Shown piece by piece: positions 43,078 through 51,183 of a DNA stretch of 64,000 bases. How positions within the stretch are numbered: the stretch's first letter is position 1; the number at the start of each line of letters is the position of its first letter. The DNA lies in contig NZ_BAABAL010000017.1 of assembly GCF_039537405.1 (NCBI RefSeq), forward strand, positions 372,001 to 436,000, written 5' to 3'. Under the pieces are notes generated by a model. That model made no database searches and was not told where the DNA came from. It saw only the letters and a list, made by a program, of their open reading frames with translations. This stretch comes from Allokutzneria multivorans. Lineage in GTDB: Bacteria > Actinomycetota > Actinomycetes > Mycobacteriales > Pseudonocardiaceae. The position numbers and the translations under genes were made by a program.

Positions 43078-45180
43078 CTACGCCGTCGCGGCCAGGACGA
43101 AGGGCAGCACCTCCTGCGCTCCGGCCCGGCGGAGCATCCGGGCGGCGACGGTGAGGGTCCAGCCGGTGTCCGCGCGGTCGTCGATCAGCAGCACAGGCCC
43201 GTTCGCTCCCGCCAGGTTCTGCTCCAGCTCGGGGGACAGGCTCAGCGAGGTGGTCAGCCCGGCCAGCCGCTGCGCGCTGTTCACCGCAGACGGGGCCGTG
43301 CCGTCGGAGAGCACGCGGCCCAGGAACGGCAGCCTGCCGATGGTGGCGATGCGCGTGGCGAAGCTCGCGACCAGGCGCGGGTGCTTCTGCGAGTCGATCG
43401 CGACGACGCCGACCGGGCGCCGCTCCCAACCCCAGCCGGCCAGGACCTGAACGCACGCCTGGAAGAGCTCGTCGGTGATCTCGGCGTCCTTGGCGTCGGG
43501 CGCGAACAGCGGGCGGAGCCGGTTGCCCCAGCCGATGTCCGTCAGCCTGCCCAGCGCGCGCCCCACCGACGCGGCTTCCGCCGCCGGGATGCGACCGCTG
43601 AGGTCGACGCCGAGCGCGCTCATCCCGCTCGGCCACTGCTTGCGCGTGCTCAGGTCGATGCCGGGGCGCAGCAGCCGCTGCTCGACCTCGGCGACGGCCT
43701 CGCCCGGCACCTCCGTGGACAGCCGCTCTCCGGTGCAGTTGTCGCAGCGCCCGCACGGAGCCGCGTGCGGATCGTCGAGCTGGCGCAACAGGAACTCCAT
43801 GCGGCAGCCCGTGGTGGCGAGGTAGTCCACCATCGCCTGCTGCTCCGCCTGGCGCGCCTTCGCCACCCGCGCGTAGCGGTCGGCGTCGTAGGTCCACTCC
43901 TCGCCGGTCGAGGTCCAGCCGCCGCGCACGCGGTGCACCGCGCCGTCCACGTCGAGCACCTTCAGCACCGCTTCGAGGCGGCTGCGGCTCAGCTCCACGC
44001 GCGGTTCCAGTGCGGCGGTGGACATCGCGCCGTCCGCTTCGGCGAGCACGGACAGCAGGCGCCGCACGACGTGCTCCGACGGGAAGGCCAACGAGTCGAA
44101 GTAGGCCCAGATGTCCCGATCCTCCGGGCCCGGCAGCAGCAGCACCTCCGCGCGCTGCACGCCACGGCCCGCACGGCCGATCTGCTGGTAGTACGCGATC
44201 GGCGAGGACGGAGCGCCCAGGTGCACGACGAACCCGAGGTCGGGCTTGTCGAAGCCCATGCCCAGCGCCGAGGTCGCCACGAGCGCCTTCACCTTGTTGG
44301 CGAGCAGGTCCTCCTCGGCCTGCTGGCGCTCCGAGGTCTCGGTCTTGCCGGAGTACGAGGCGACCTCGAAACCACGGTCGCGCAGGAAGGACGCGACGTC
44401 GTCGGCCGCCGCGACGGTGAGCGTGTAGATGATCCCGGAGCCCGGCAGCTCATTGAGCTTGTTCGCCAGCCACGCCAAGCGCGCCTGCGCGGTGGGCAGC
44501 CGGACCGCGCTCAGCCGCAGGCTCTCCCGGTCCAGCTGTCCGCGCAGCACCAACGCCTCGCGCTCGCCCAGCTCCAGCTGCTCGGCCACATCGCGCACCA
44601 CGCGGTCGTTCGCCGTCGCGGTCGTCGCGAGGACCGGGATCTCCGCAGGCAGCTCGGCGATGAGCGTGCGCAGGCGGCGGTAGTCCGGCCGGAAGTCGTG
44701 GCCCCAGTCGGAGATGCAGTGCGCCTCGTCCACCACGATCAGCCCGGCGTCGGCGGACAGCTCCGGCAGCACGTTGTCGCGGAAGTCGGGGTTGTTGAGC
44801 CGTTCCGGGCTGACCAGCAGCACGTCGAGCTCGCCCATGGCGACCTGCTCCTGGACGTTCTCCCACTCCTCCTGGTTGGCGGAGTTGATCGTCGCCGCGC
44901 GCACGCCCGCGCGTTCGGCCGCGACGACCTGGTTGCGCATCAGCGCGAGCAGTGGCGAGACGATGACCGTCGGCCCCTCGCCCAGCTCGCGCAGCAGCGC
45001 CGTCGCGATGAAGTACACGGCCGACTTGCCCCACCCGGTGCGCTGCACGACCAGTGCGCGGGAGCGGTCGACGACCAGTGCGCGGATCGCGGTCCACTGG
45101 TCCTCGCGCAGCTTCGCGTGCTCGCCCGCGAGGGAGCGGAGCTTCTCCTCGGCCAGTTCGCGCAGTCCCTGTTCTTCCAC
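43078..45180 (-). CDS. recQ: RecQ-family DNA helicase fused to a phosphoribosyltransferase-like domain
   Basis: 700 residues. Helicase motifs: the nucleotide-binding segment RTGWGKSAVYF (in the place of Walker A), VDEAHCISDWGHDFRPDY, ATTATAND and the motif VI region YYQQIGRAGRG. A RecQ-type zinc site follows (GCRMEF and CGRCDNC). The last 170 residues end in GPVLLIDDRADTGWTLTVAA, the PRPP-loop signature of type I phosphoribosyltransferases. GTG 45180 is the only start near the helicase domain; the much longer upstream open frame is antisense to proA and other genes. It unwinds DNA in repair; the role of the C-terminal domain is unknown. Confidence 0.9.
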   Translation of the reverse strand: MEEQGLRELAEEKLRSLAGEHAKLREDQWTAIRALVVDRSRALVVQRTGWGKSAVYFIATALLRELGEGPTVIVSPLLALMRNQVVAAERAGVRAATINSANQEEWENVQEQVAMGELDVLLVSPERLNNPDFRDNVLPELSADAGLIVVDEAHCISDWGHDFRPDYRRLRTLIAELPAEIPVLATTATANDRVVRDVAEQLELGEREALVLRGQLDRESLRLSAVRLPTAQARLAWLANKLNELPGSGIIYTLTVAAADDVASFLRDRGFEVASYSGKTETSERQQAEEDLLANKVKALVATSALGMGFDKPDLGFVVHLGAPSSPIAYYQQIGRAGRGVQRAEVLLLPGPEDRDIWAYFDSLAFPSEHVVRRLLSVLAEADGAMSTAALEPRVELSRSRLEAVLKVLDVDGAVHRVRGGWTSTGEEWTYDADRYARVAKARQAEQQAMVDYLATTGCRMEFLLRQLDDPHAAPCGRCDNCTGERLSTEVPGEAVAEVEQRLLRPGIDLSTRKQWPSGMSALGVDLSGRIPAAEAASVGRALGRLTDIGWGNRLRPLFAPDAKDAEITDELFQACVQVLAGWGWERRPVGVVAIDSQKHPRLVASFATRIATIGRLPFLGRVLSDGTAPSAVNSAQRLAGLTTSLSLSPELEQNLAGANGPVLLIDDRADTGWTLTVAARMLRRAGAQEVLPFVLAATA

Positions 45181-45261
45181 GTCGCCCAGGGTGCCCCATG
45201 GGACCGACAGTCCGGCGTCCGGGCTGTGGGATAACCGGATCGGGTGGGCCCGCGAGCGGAC

Positions 45262-45276
45262 TACTCTGGGACCGTG
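45262..45276 (+). promoter_or_regulatory. -10 box and leaderless start of proA
   Basis: TACTCT at 45262-45267 ends 6 nt before GTG 45274. Confidence 0.5.
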
Positions 45277-46578
45277 ACGACCGCTGTTGAGCCCCCTGTG
45301 TCCACTGTGGACGAAGATCTCCGCGCTCAGGTGCACGACGCCGCCCGCCGTGCCCGCGTCGCGGCGTCGGACCTGGCGCTGGCCACCCGCCAGGTCAAGG
45401 ACGCGGCGCTGCACGCCATCGCCGACGCGCTGGTCCGCAGGGCTCCGGAGGTGCTGGCGGCCAACGCCGAGGACGTGCGCCGGGGCCGCGAGTCCGGGCT
45501 GGCCGAGTCGATGATCGACCGGCTGTCGCTGACCGAGGCGCGGATCGCCGCGATCGCCGAGGCGCAGCGCACGGTCGCCGGTCTGCCCGACCCGGTCGGC
45601 GAGGTGCTGCGCGGCGGCATCCTGCCCAACGGCTTGGAGACGCGTCAGGTCCGCGTGCCCATGGGCGTGGTGGGCATGGTCTACGAGGGGCGTCCGAACG
45701 TGACCGTCGACGCGGCCGGACTGACCTTGAAGGCGGGCAATGCCGTGCTGCTGCGCGGTTCCTCCTCTGCGGAGAGCTCGAACACCGCGCTCGTCGCCGT
45801 GCTCCGCGACGCCGTTGCCGAAGCCGGTCTGCCCGCCGACTCGGTGCAGCTGTTGCCGTGCCACGACCGCGCGTCCGTGCGGCACCTGATCACCGCGCGC
45901 GGTCTGGTGGACCTCGTCATCCCGCGCGGTGGTGCAGGGCTGATCAACGCCGTGGTCCAGGGCGCGACCGTGCCGACGGTGGAGACCGGTGTCGGCAACT
46001 GCCACGTCTACGTGGACTCCGCGGCTGACCTGGACATGGCCGTGCGCATCGTGCTCAACTCCAAGGCGCGTCGCCCCAGCGTGTGCAACGCCGCTGAGAA
46101 CCTGTTGGTGCACAAGGACATCGCCGAGCGCTTCGTGCCCGAGGTGGCCCGTGAGCTGAGCGCGGCCGGTGTCACGCTGCACGCCGACTCGCGGTTCGCG
46201 GCGCTGGCGGGGACCGCGACCGTGCCCGCGCAGGACGAGGACTGGGACACCGAGTACCTGTCGTTGGACATCGCCGCGAAGGTCGTGGACTCCCTCGCTG
46301 ACGCGGTCTCTCACATCGCCGAGCACGGATCCGGGCACACCGAGGCGATCGTGACCGCCGACGTGCGCGCGGCGCGCGAGTTCACCGCGAGGGTGGACGC
46401 GGCCGCTGTCATGGTCAACGCGGCCACGTCCTTCACCGACGGCGGCGAGTTCGGCATGGGCGCGGAGATCGGCATCTCCACGCAGAAGCTGCACGCGCGC
46501 GGGCCGATGGCGCTGCCCGAGCTGACCTCCACCAAATGGGTGGTGTGGGGAGACGGGCACGTCCGCCCTTCTTCCTGA
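45274..46578 (+). CDS. proA: Gamma-glutamyl phosphate reductase
   Basis: 434 residues. It reduces glutamyl-5-phosphate to glutamate semialdehyde, the second step of proline synthesis. The active-site Cys lies in ARRPSVCNAAENLL, the NADPH/phosphate region in MVYEGRPNVTVDAAGL and LLRGSSSAESSN, and the end reads GEFGMGAEIGISTQKLHARGP. It is transcribed from its own leaderless promoter, consistent with its separation from proB. Confidence 0.96.
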   Translation: MTTAVEPPVSTVDEDLRAQVHDAARRARVAASDLALATRQVKDAALHAIADALVRRAPEVLAANAEDVRRGRESGLAESMIDRLSLTEARIAAIAEAQRTVAGLPDPVGEVLRGGILPNGLETRQVRVPMGVVGMVYEGRPNVTVDAAGLTLKAGNAVLLRGSSSAESSNTALVAVLRDAVAEAGLPADSVQLLPCHDRASVRHLITARGLVDLVIPRGGAGLINAVVQGATVPTVETGVGNCHVYVDSAADLDMAVRIVLNSKARRPSVCNAAENLLVHKDIAERFVPEVARELSAAGVTLHADSRFAALAGTATVPAQDEDWDTEYLSLDIAAKVVDSLADAVSHIAEHGSGHTEAIVTADVRAAREFTARVDAAAVMVNAATSFTDGGEFGMGAEIGISTQKLHARGPMALPELTSTKWVVWGDGHVRPSS

Positions 46579-46602
46579 GGGCGTTTCCCGCAGAATGTCC
46601 CG

Positions 46603-47187
46603 ATGTCGCAGAACCCACCGCCGCGCCGCCGGGACTCGCAGGCCACCCGTGCCGCGCTGCTGAAGGCGGCCGGTGAGCTTTTCGCCGAGCGCGGCTACGA
46701 CCGCACCACGGTGCGCGACATCGCCGCGCGCGCCGGAGCCAACCAGGCCCTGCTGTTCCGGTACTTCGGCACCAAGGAAGACCTGTTCAACGCGGTCGTG
46801 GCGCACCGGGGGATGGACCTGCTGCACTCCGGGCCGGTCGAGCAGCTGCCGCGCCGCATCCTGGAGATCTTCCTCGCCGAGCCGCCCGAGGGCGGTGACC
46901 ACCCGATCCAGGCGATGCTGCGCTCGGCCGTGCTCGGCGCGGAGTCGATGGCGCTGCGCAAGGAGATGGGCCGCGCGTACGTGAGGTCGCTCTCCGAGCT
47001 GACCGAGGGGCCGGAGGCAGAGCTGCGCGCCGAGCTGGTGCTGGCCTGGCTGGTCGGCATCGGGTTCTGCCGATCGGTGCTGGGATCTGACGTTCTGCGA
47101 GCGGCTGACGCCGATCGGGTGGAAGCCGAGGTGCAACGCGGGATCTCCGCGCTGCTGGATCTTGACGCGCCTGTGACCCCCTCGTAG
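46603..47187 (+). CDS. TetR-family regulator of the P450-ferredoxin pair
   Basis: 194 residues. The DNA-binding domain reads LLKAAGELFAERGYDRTTVR and AGANQALLFRYFGTKEDLFN. The C-terminal helical domain would bind a ligand. The gene lies 24 bp after proA and 48 bp before the P450 gene. A perfect GTAAGC/GCTTAC operator lies in that gap. Confidence 0.9.
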   Translation: MSQNPPPRRRDSQATRAALLKAAGELFAERGYDRTTVRDIAARAGANQALLFRYFGTKEDLFNAVVAHRGMDLLHSGPVEQLPRRILEIFLAEPPEGGDHPIQAMLRSAVLGAESMALRKEMGRAYVRSLSELTEGPEAELRAELVLAWLVGIGFCRSVLGSDVLRAADADRVEAEVQRGISALLDLDAPVTPS

Positions 47188-47195
47188 CTTGGAAA

Positions 47196-47211
47196 GTAAG
47201 CGACTGCTTAC
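47196..47211. promoter_or_regulatory. TetR-type operator before the P450 gene
   Basis: GTAAGC (47196-47201) and GCTTAC (47206-47211) form a perfect inverted repeat around GACT. This is a common half-site pair for TetR proteins that control lipid or xenobiotic genes. It lies 24 bp upstream of the P450 GTG. Confidence 0.65.
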
Positions 47212-47235
47212 ATCTCTTGGCGAAGGGAGATCACG

Positions 47236-48447
47236 GTGACCGCCGTCGATCCCACCACCTCGGCGCCGTCGTACCCGTTCAGCCTGCCGAGGGCACTCGA
47301 CCTCGACCCCGCCTACGAGCGCCTGCGCCGCGAAGAGCCGATCACGCGCGTGCGCATGCCCTTCGGGGAAGGCACGGCTTGGCTGGTCACGCGGTACGCC
47401 GACGCGCGGGTCGTGCTCGGGGACCCCCGGTTCAGCATGGCCGCCGGGACCACGCCGGAGACTCCGCGCAGCACGCCGTTGCCCTTGGACCCCGAAGGCA
47501 TCCTCGGCATGGACGCGCCCGAGCACACGCGTCTGCGGCGCCTGGTGGCCAAGGCGTTCACCGCGCGACGGGTCGAGCAGATGCGCCCCCGGCTCCGCGA
47601 GGTCGTGGACGCCGCGCTCACCGAGATGGAGCAGCAGGGCGCGCCCGCCGACCTGGTGCACCACCTGGCACTGCCGCTCCCGGTGACGGTCATCTGCGAC
47701 ATGCTCGGTGTGCCGTACGAGGACCGGCACCTGTTCCGCGCGTTCTCCGACGCGGCGCTGTCGACCACGAAGTACACGCCGGAGCAGATCCAGGACGCAC
47801 GCGACAACTTCCTCGCTTATATGGGTGGCCTGGTCGCACAGCGTCGTGCTCAGCCCACGGACGACCTGCTCGGCGCGTTGGTGCTCGCCAGGGACAACGA
47901 CGACCGTCTCTCCGAGATGGAGCTGGTGCGCCTGGGCATCGGTCTGCTCGTCGCGGGCCACGAGACCACGGCCAACCAGCTGACGAACTTCACCTACCTG
48001 TTGCTCAGCGACCGGTCGCAGTACGCGTCGCTCGTCGCGGACCCGTCACTGATCCCTGCCGCCGTGGAGGAGCTTCTGCGCTTCACCCCGCTCGGAGCTT
48101 CCGGTGGCTTCGTGCGCGTCGCGATGGAGGACGTGGAGCTGGCCGGGGTGACCGTGCGCAAGGGCGAGTGCGTGTTCGCTCAGCTCGCTTCGGCCAACCG
48201 GGACGACGCGGTCTTCGAGACTCCAGATCTGCTCGACTTCGCGCGGCAGCAGAACCCGCACATGGCGTTCGGGCACGGTGTGCACCACTGCCTCGGCGCA
48301 CAGCTCGCGCGACTGGAACTTCAGGTGGCGCTTGAAGGCATGACCGCGCGCTTCCCGAACCTGCGCTTCGCCGTGCCGGCCGAGGAGTTGCCGTGGCGTA
48401 CAGGGATGCTCGTCCGGGGCCTTGAAGCGCTCCCGGTGAGCTGGTGA
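47236..48447 (+). CDS. Cytochrome P450 (CYP105/107-like)
   Basis: 403 residues. The I-helix motif is LLVAGHETTANQ, the K-helix ExxR is in EELLRF and the heme loop is AFGHGVHHCLGAQL. It is a soluble class I P450. GTG 47236 follows GGGAG. The ferredoxin gene 15 bp downstream is probably its electron donor. The substrate is unknown; polyketide, terpenoid or xenobiotic oxidation are all possible for this group. Confidence 0.92.
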   Translation: MTAVDPTTSAPSYPFSLPRALDLDPAYERLRREEPITRVRMPFGEGTAWLVTRYADARVVLGDPRFSMAAGTTPETPRSTPLPLDPEGILGMDAPEHTRLRRLVAKAFTARRVEQMRPRLREVVDAALTEMEQQGAPADLVHHLALPLPVTVICDMLGVPYEDRHLFRAFSDAALSTTKYTPEQIQDARDNFLAYMGGLVAQRRAQPTDDLLGALVLARDNDDRLSEMELVRLGIGLLVAGHETTANQLTNFTYLLLSDRSQYASLVADPSLIPAAVEELLRFTPLGASGGFVRVAMEDVELAGVTVRKGECVFAQLASANRDDAVFETPDLLDFARQQNPHMAFGHGVHHCLGAQLARLELQVALEGMTARFPNLRFAVPAEELPWRTGMLVRGLEALPVSW

Positions 48448-48462
48448 CGGTAGGAATGTGCC

Positions 48463-48687
48463 ATGAGTGATAGTTGGTTGGTCACTGTCGACCAGAACTG
48501 CATCGGCTCCGGAATGTGCGCCGGCGCGGCCCCGGACCACTTCGAGCTGATGGACGGCTACGCGCGCGCCATCAAGGACGAGGTCGACCCGGACGAGGCC
48601 GTCATCGACGCCGCCGAGTCGTGCCCCGTGGAGGCGATCCTGGTCAAGCACGCCGCCTCCGGCGAGGTGGTGGCCCCCACCGACTGA
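48463..48687 (+). CDS. [3Fe-4S]-type ferredoxin
   Basis: 74 residues. The cluster ligands are in CIGSGMC (Cys-x5-Cys) and the later ESCPVEAI. With only three conserved Cys, a 3Fe-4S cluster is expected, as in ferredoxins paired with actinomycete P450s (SoyB/SuaB type). No reductase gene is present nearby. Confidence 0.92.
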   Translation: MSDSWLVTVDQNCIGSGMCAGAAPDHFELMDGYARAIKDEVDPDEAVIDAAESCPVEAILVKHAASGEVVAPTD

Positions 48688-48709
48688 GCGCCGCACTCCG
48701 GCGTAAGCC

Positions 48710-48756
48710 CTGAACGGGTCGTTTGGTGCGTTGAACGCACTGAACGACCCGTTCAG
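48710..48756. repeat. Palindromic intergenic repeat / terminator after the ferredoxin gene
   Basis: CTGAACGGGTCGTT (48710-48723) is perfectly inverted at 48743-48756. An inner GTGCGT-TGA-ACGCAC palindrome and a third GTGCGTTCAACGC arm follow. Its layout matches the GACTCATTCAG elements near 39113 and 41759 with different bases in the arm. Confidence 0.65.
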
Positions 48757-48839
48757 TGCGTTCAACGCGTCAAAATAGGCGTTGATCTTGGGCCTCGAAC
48801 GGGTGACCGTGCTCATCACCGCCGCCGTGGGGCGCCCCG

Positions 48840-48856
48840 TAGGCTTTCCTGCCATG
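48840..48856 (+). promoter_or_regulatory. -10 box and leaderless start of nadD
   Basis: TAGGCT at 48840-48845 ends 8 nt before ATG 48854. Confidence 0.5.
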
Positions 48857-49453
48857 GCCAAGCGCCGAATCGGAGTAATGGGCGGCACGTTCGACCCGGT
48901 GCACAACGGGCACCTCGTCGCCGCGAGCGAAGTGCAGGTGCGCTTCGAGCTCGACGAGGTCATCTTCGTGCCGACGGGCAACCCGTGGCAGAAGTGCCAC
49001 AGCGCGGTCAGCCCGGCCGAGGACCGCTACCTGATGACCGTCGTCGCCACGGCGTCGAACCCCCGGTTCTCGGTGAGCAGGGTCGACATCGACCGCACCG
49101 GCACCACCTACACCATCGACACGCTCGGTGACCTGCGCACGCAGTACCCTGATGACGAACTGTTCTTCATCACGGGGGCGGACGCGCTGGAACAGATCCT
49201 GTCCTGGCACCGCGCCGACGAGCTGTTCCGGCTGGCGCACTTCATCGGGGTGACGCGGCCGGGCTACCGCCTCGTCGACGACCACCTGCCCCCGGGCGCG
49301 GTCAGCCTGGTGGAGGTGCCCGCCATGGCGATCTCCTCCACGAACTGCCGCGACCGGGTCCGCGACGGGCTCCCGGTCTGGTACCTCGTGCCCGACGGTG
49401 TGGTGCAGTACATCAGCAAACGCGAGCTCTACACCGCGCCCGAACGGGCGTAG
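48854..49453 (+). CDS. nadD: Nicotinate-nucleotide adenylyltransferase
   Basis: 199 residues. It makes deamido-NAD from nicotinate mononucleotide and ATP. The nucleotidyltransferase motif is GGTFDPVHNGHL, and the ISSTNCRDRVRDG segment takes the place of the family's ISSTxIR motif. ATG 48854 starts MAKRRIGVMGG; the frame further upstream is untranslated leader and repeat. It begins the nadD-rsfS-gpgP-octT-degV run, the same order as Rv2421c-Rv2417c in Mycobacterium tuberculosis. Confidence 0.96.
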   Translation: MAKRRIGVMGGTFDPVHNGHLVAASEVQVRFELDEVIFVPTGNPWQKCHSAVSPAEDRYLMTVVATASNPRFSVSRVDIDRTGTTYTIDTLGDLRTQYPDDELFFITGADALEQILSWHRADELFRLAHFIGVTRPGYRLVDDHLPPGAVSLVEVPAMAISSTNCRDRVRDGLPVWYLVPDGVVQYISKRELYTAPERA

Positions 49454-49469
49454 GAAAGGAACTACTCAG

Positions 49470-49853
49470 GTGGCAGCCACCGACCAGGCACGCGACCTCG
49501 CGCTGGTCGCCGCGCAAGCAGCGGCTGACAAGAAGGCGCACGACGTCGTCGTGCTCGACGTGTCCGACCAGTTGGTGATCACCGACTGCTTCGTGATCGC
49601 CTCCGCGCCCAACGAGCGCCAGGTCGACGCGATCGTGGAGAACGTCGAGGACCGGATGCGCGAGGCCGGCAGCAAGCCGGTCCGTCGCGAAGGCGCGCGC
49701 GAGGGCCGTTGGGTCCTGCTCGACTTCGTCGACGTCGTGGTGCACGTGCAGCACGCGGAGGAGCGCACCTTCTACGCGCTGGAGAAGCTCTGGAAGGACT
49801 GCCCGCGCATCGCCTTCGAGGACGGTCCGGCCGCCGAGGAATCCGCCGAGTGA
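49470..49853 (+). CDS. rsfS: Ribosome silencing factor
   Basis: 127 residues. The conserved parts are DVSDQLVITDCFVIASAPNE and WVLLDFVDVVVHVQHAEER. It binds L14 and blocks subunit joining under starvation. GTG 49470 starts after AAAGGAACTACTCAG. Its stop overlaps the next start (GTGA). Confidence 0.95.
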   Translation: MAATDQARDLALVAAQAAADKKAHDVVVLDVSDQLVITDCFVIASAPNERQVDAIVENVEDRMREAGSKPVRREGAREGRWVLLDFVDVVVHVQHAEERTFYALEKLWKDCPRIAFEDGPAAEESAE

Positions 49854-50461
49854 CCCTTCAGCGGCTCGTGCTGTGGCGGCACGGCGAGACCGGCCACAAC
49901 GCCACCGGGCGGATCCAGGGCCACCTGGACGCGCTGCTCAACGACGCGGGCTTCGCGCAGGCGCGCGCGGCCGCCCCGGTGGTCGCGCGCTTCGAGCCCG
50001 GCATCGCGCTCAGCTCCGACCTGCGCAGGGCCATGGACACCGCCGCGGAGTTCACCAAGGCGACCGGGCGCGAGGTGCGCATCGACAAGCGGCTGCGCGA
50101 GACCCACGTCGGTGAGTGGCAGGGCCTGTCCCACACCGAGGTCGAGCAGGGCTGGCCGGGCGCGCTCCTGCAGTGGCGCAAGGACCCCGAGTGGGCTCCG
50201 CCCGGTGGCGAGAGCCGGGTCGAGGTCGCGGCGCGCGCCGCGGAGGTGGTCTCCGAGCTGGACGCCGACCACGACGGGACCGCGCTGCTGTGCGCGCACG
50301 GCGGGCTGATCACCGGCCTGACCGCGTCGCTGATCGGCCTGCCCGTCGCGTGCTGGCCCTCCGTCGGCGGGCTGAGCAACTGCCACTGGGCGGTGCTGGC
50401 GCGACGCGGGGACAGCCTGGACTGGCGGCTCGTCGCGTACAACGCCGGTGTGACCGGCTGA
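49850..50461 (+). CDS. gpgP: Histidine phosphatase, glucosyl-3-phosphoglycerate phosphatase-like
   Basis: 203 residues. The phosphohistidine motif is LWRHGETGHN, the second His is in LLCAHGGLITG, and ALSSDLRRAMDTA and LRETHVGEWQGL are conserved. By position (after rsfS, before an OctT-like gene) it corresponds to Rv2419c, which dephosphorylates glucosyl-3-phosphoglycerate in methylglucose lipopolysaccharide synthesis. Motifs alone would only support a phosphoglycerate-mutase-like phosphatase; the specific name rests on gene order. Confidence 0.8.
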   Translation: MTLQRLVLWRHGETGHNATGRIQGHLDALLNDAGFAQARAAAPVVARFEPGIALSSDLRRAMDTAAEFTKATGREVRIDKRLRETHVGEWQGLSHTEVEQGWPGALLQWRKDPEWAPPGGESRVEVAARAAEVVSELDADHDGTALLCAHGGLITGLTASLIGLPVACWPSVGGLSNCHWAVLARRGDSLDWRLVAYNAGVTG

Positions 50462-50464
50462 GCG

Positions 50465-51169
50465 GTGCGGCTGCTGGCGCTGGCTGATTCGCTGGCCTTC
50501 CACGGTCCGCGCGAGGCGATGCCCGCCGATGATCCCCGGCTCTGGCCGAACGCGGCCGCGCGCCTGCTCGGCGGGTCGTCGGAGATCGTCGCGGGTTTCG
50601 GCTGGACCGCGCGCGACGCGTGGTGGGCGATCACGCGCGACCCGCGCGTGTGGGCGCTGATGCCGGAGATCGACGCGCTCGTGCTCGGCGTCGGCAGCAT
50701 GGACACGTTGCCGTCGCCGCTGCCCACCTACCTCCGCGAAGGGCTGCGCTACCTGCGGCCGGAGGGGCTGCGGCGGCGGGCCCGCGAGACCTACCTCGCC
50801 GCGCAACCGCACCTCGCGCGCTTGCTCGGCGGGCGCCCGGTGGCGCTCCCGCCCCGGCTCAGCGTCGCCTACCTGGACAAGTGCCTTCACGGAGTGCGCT
50901 CGCTGCGCCCCGACCTGTCCGTGATCGCCGTGCTGCCGTCGGTGCACCGCTCGGCGGCCTACGGCTACGTCCACACCGGCAGGGCGCCCGCTGCCTCGGC
51001 GATCACGGCTTGGGCGTCCACTGTGGACGTTCCTTTGCTCGACCTCGCGGCCCTCGTGCGGGCGGACGTGGCGGCCGGGCGCGGCAATCCCGACGGCGTG
51101 CACTGGGGCTGGGCGACCCACGCGGCGGTCGGCGCGGCGTTGGCGGAGGAGCTCCGACGCGCCACGTAG
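50465..51169 (+). CDS. octT: SGNH-type diglucosylglycerate octanoyltransferase-like protein
   Basis: 234 residues from GTG 50465, three bases after gpgP. It has an SGNH-like block I, LLALADSLAFHGP (ADS in place of GDS), an LVLGVGSMD strand and a terminal DGVHWGWATH with the catalytic-type His. In Rv2418c the same protein acylates diglucosylglycerate with octanoate. The identification depends on the gene order and the unusual ADS motif. Confidence 0.75.
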   Translation: MRLLALADSLAFHGPREAMPADDPRLWPNAAARLLGGSSEIVAGFGWTARDAWWAITRDPRVWALMPEIDALVLGVGSMDTLPSPLPTYLREGLRYLRPEGLRRRARETYLAAQPHLARLLGGRPVALPPRLSVAYLDKCLHGVRSLRPDLSVIAVLPSVHRSAAYGYVHTGRAPAASAITAWASTVDVPLLDLAALVRADVAAGRGNPDGVHWGWATHAAVGAALAEELRRAT

Positions 51170-51183
51170 GCTGCTCGCTCGTG
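51167..51183 (+). promoter_or_regulatory. -10 box and leaderless start of degV
   Basis: TAGGCT at 51167-51172, overlapping the octT stop codon, ends 8 nt before GTG 51181. Confidence 0.45.

Noticed and set aside
43078..47961. A stop-free minus-strand frame of 1627 codons
   Set aside because: Only the part downstream of GTG 45180 encodes the RecQ helicase. The rest is antisense to proA, tetR and a P450 gene, all of which show clear family motifs, and is an effect of high GC.
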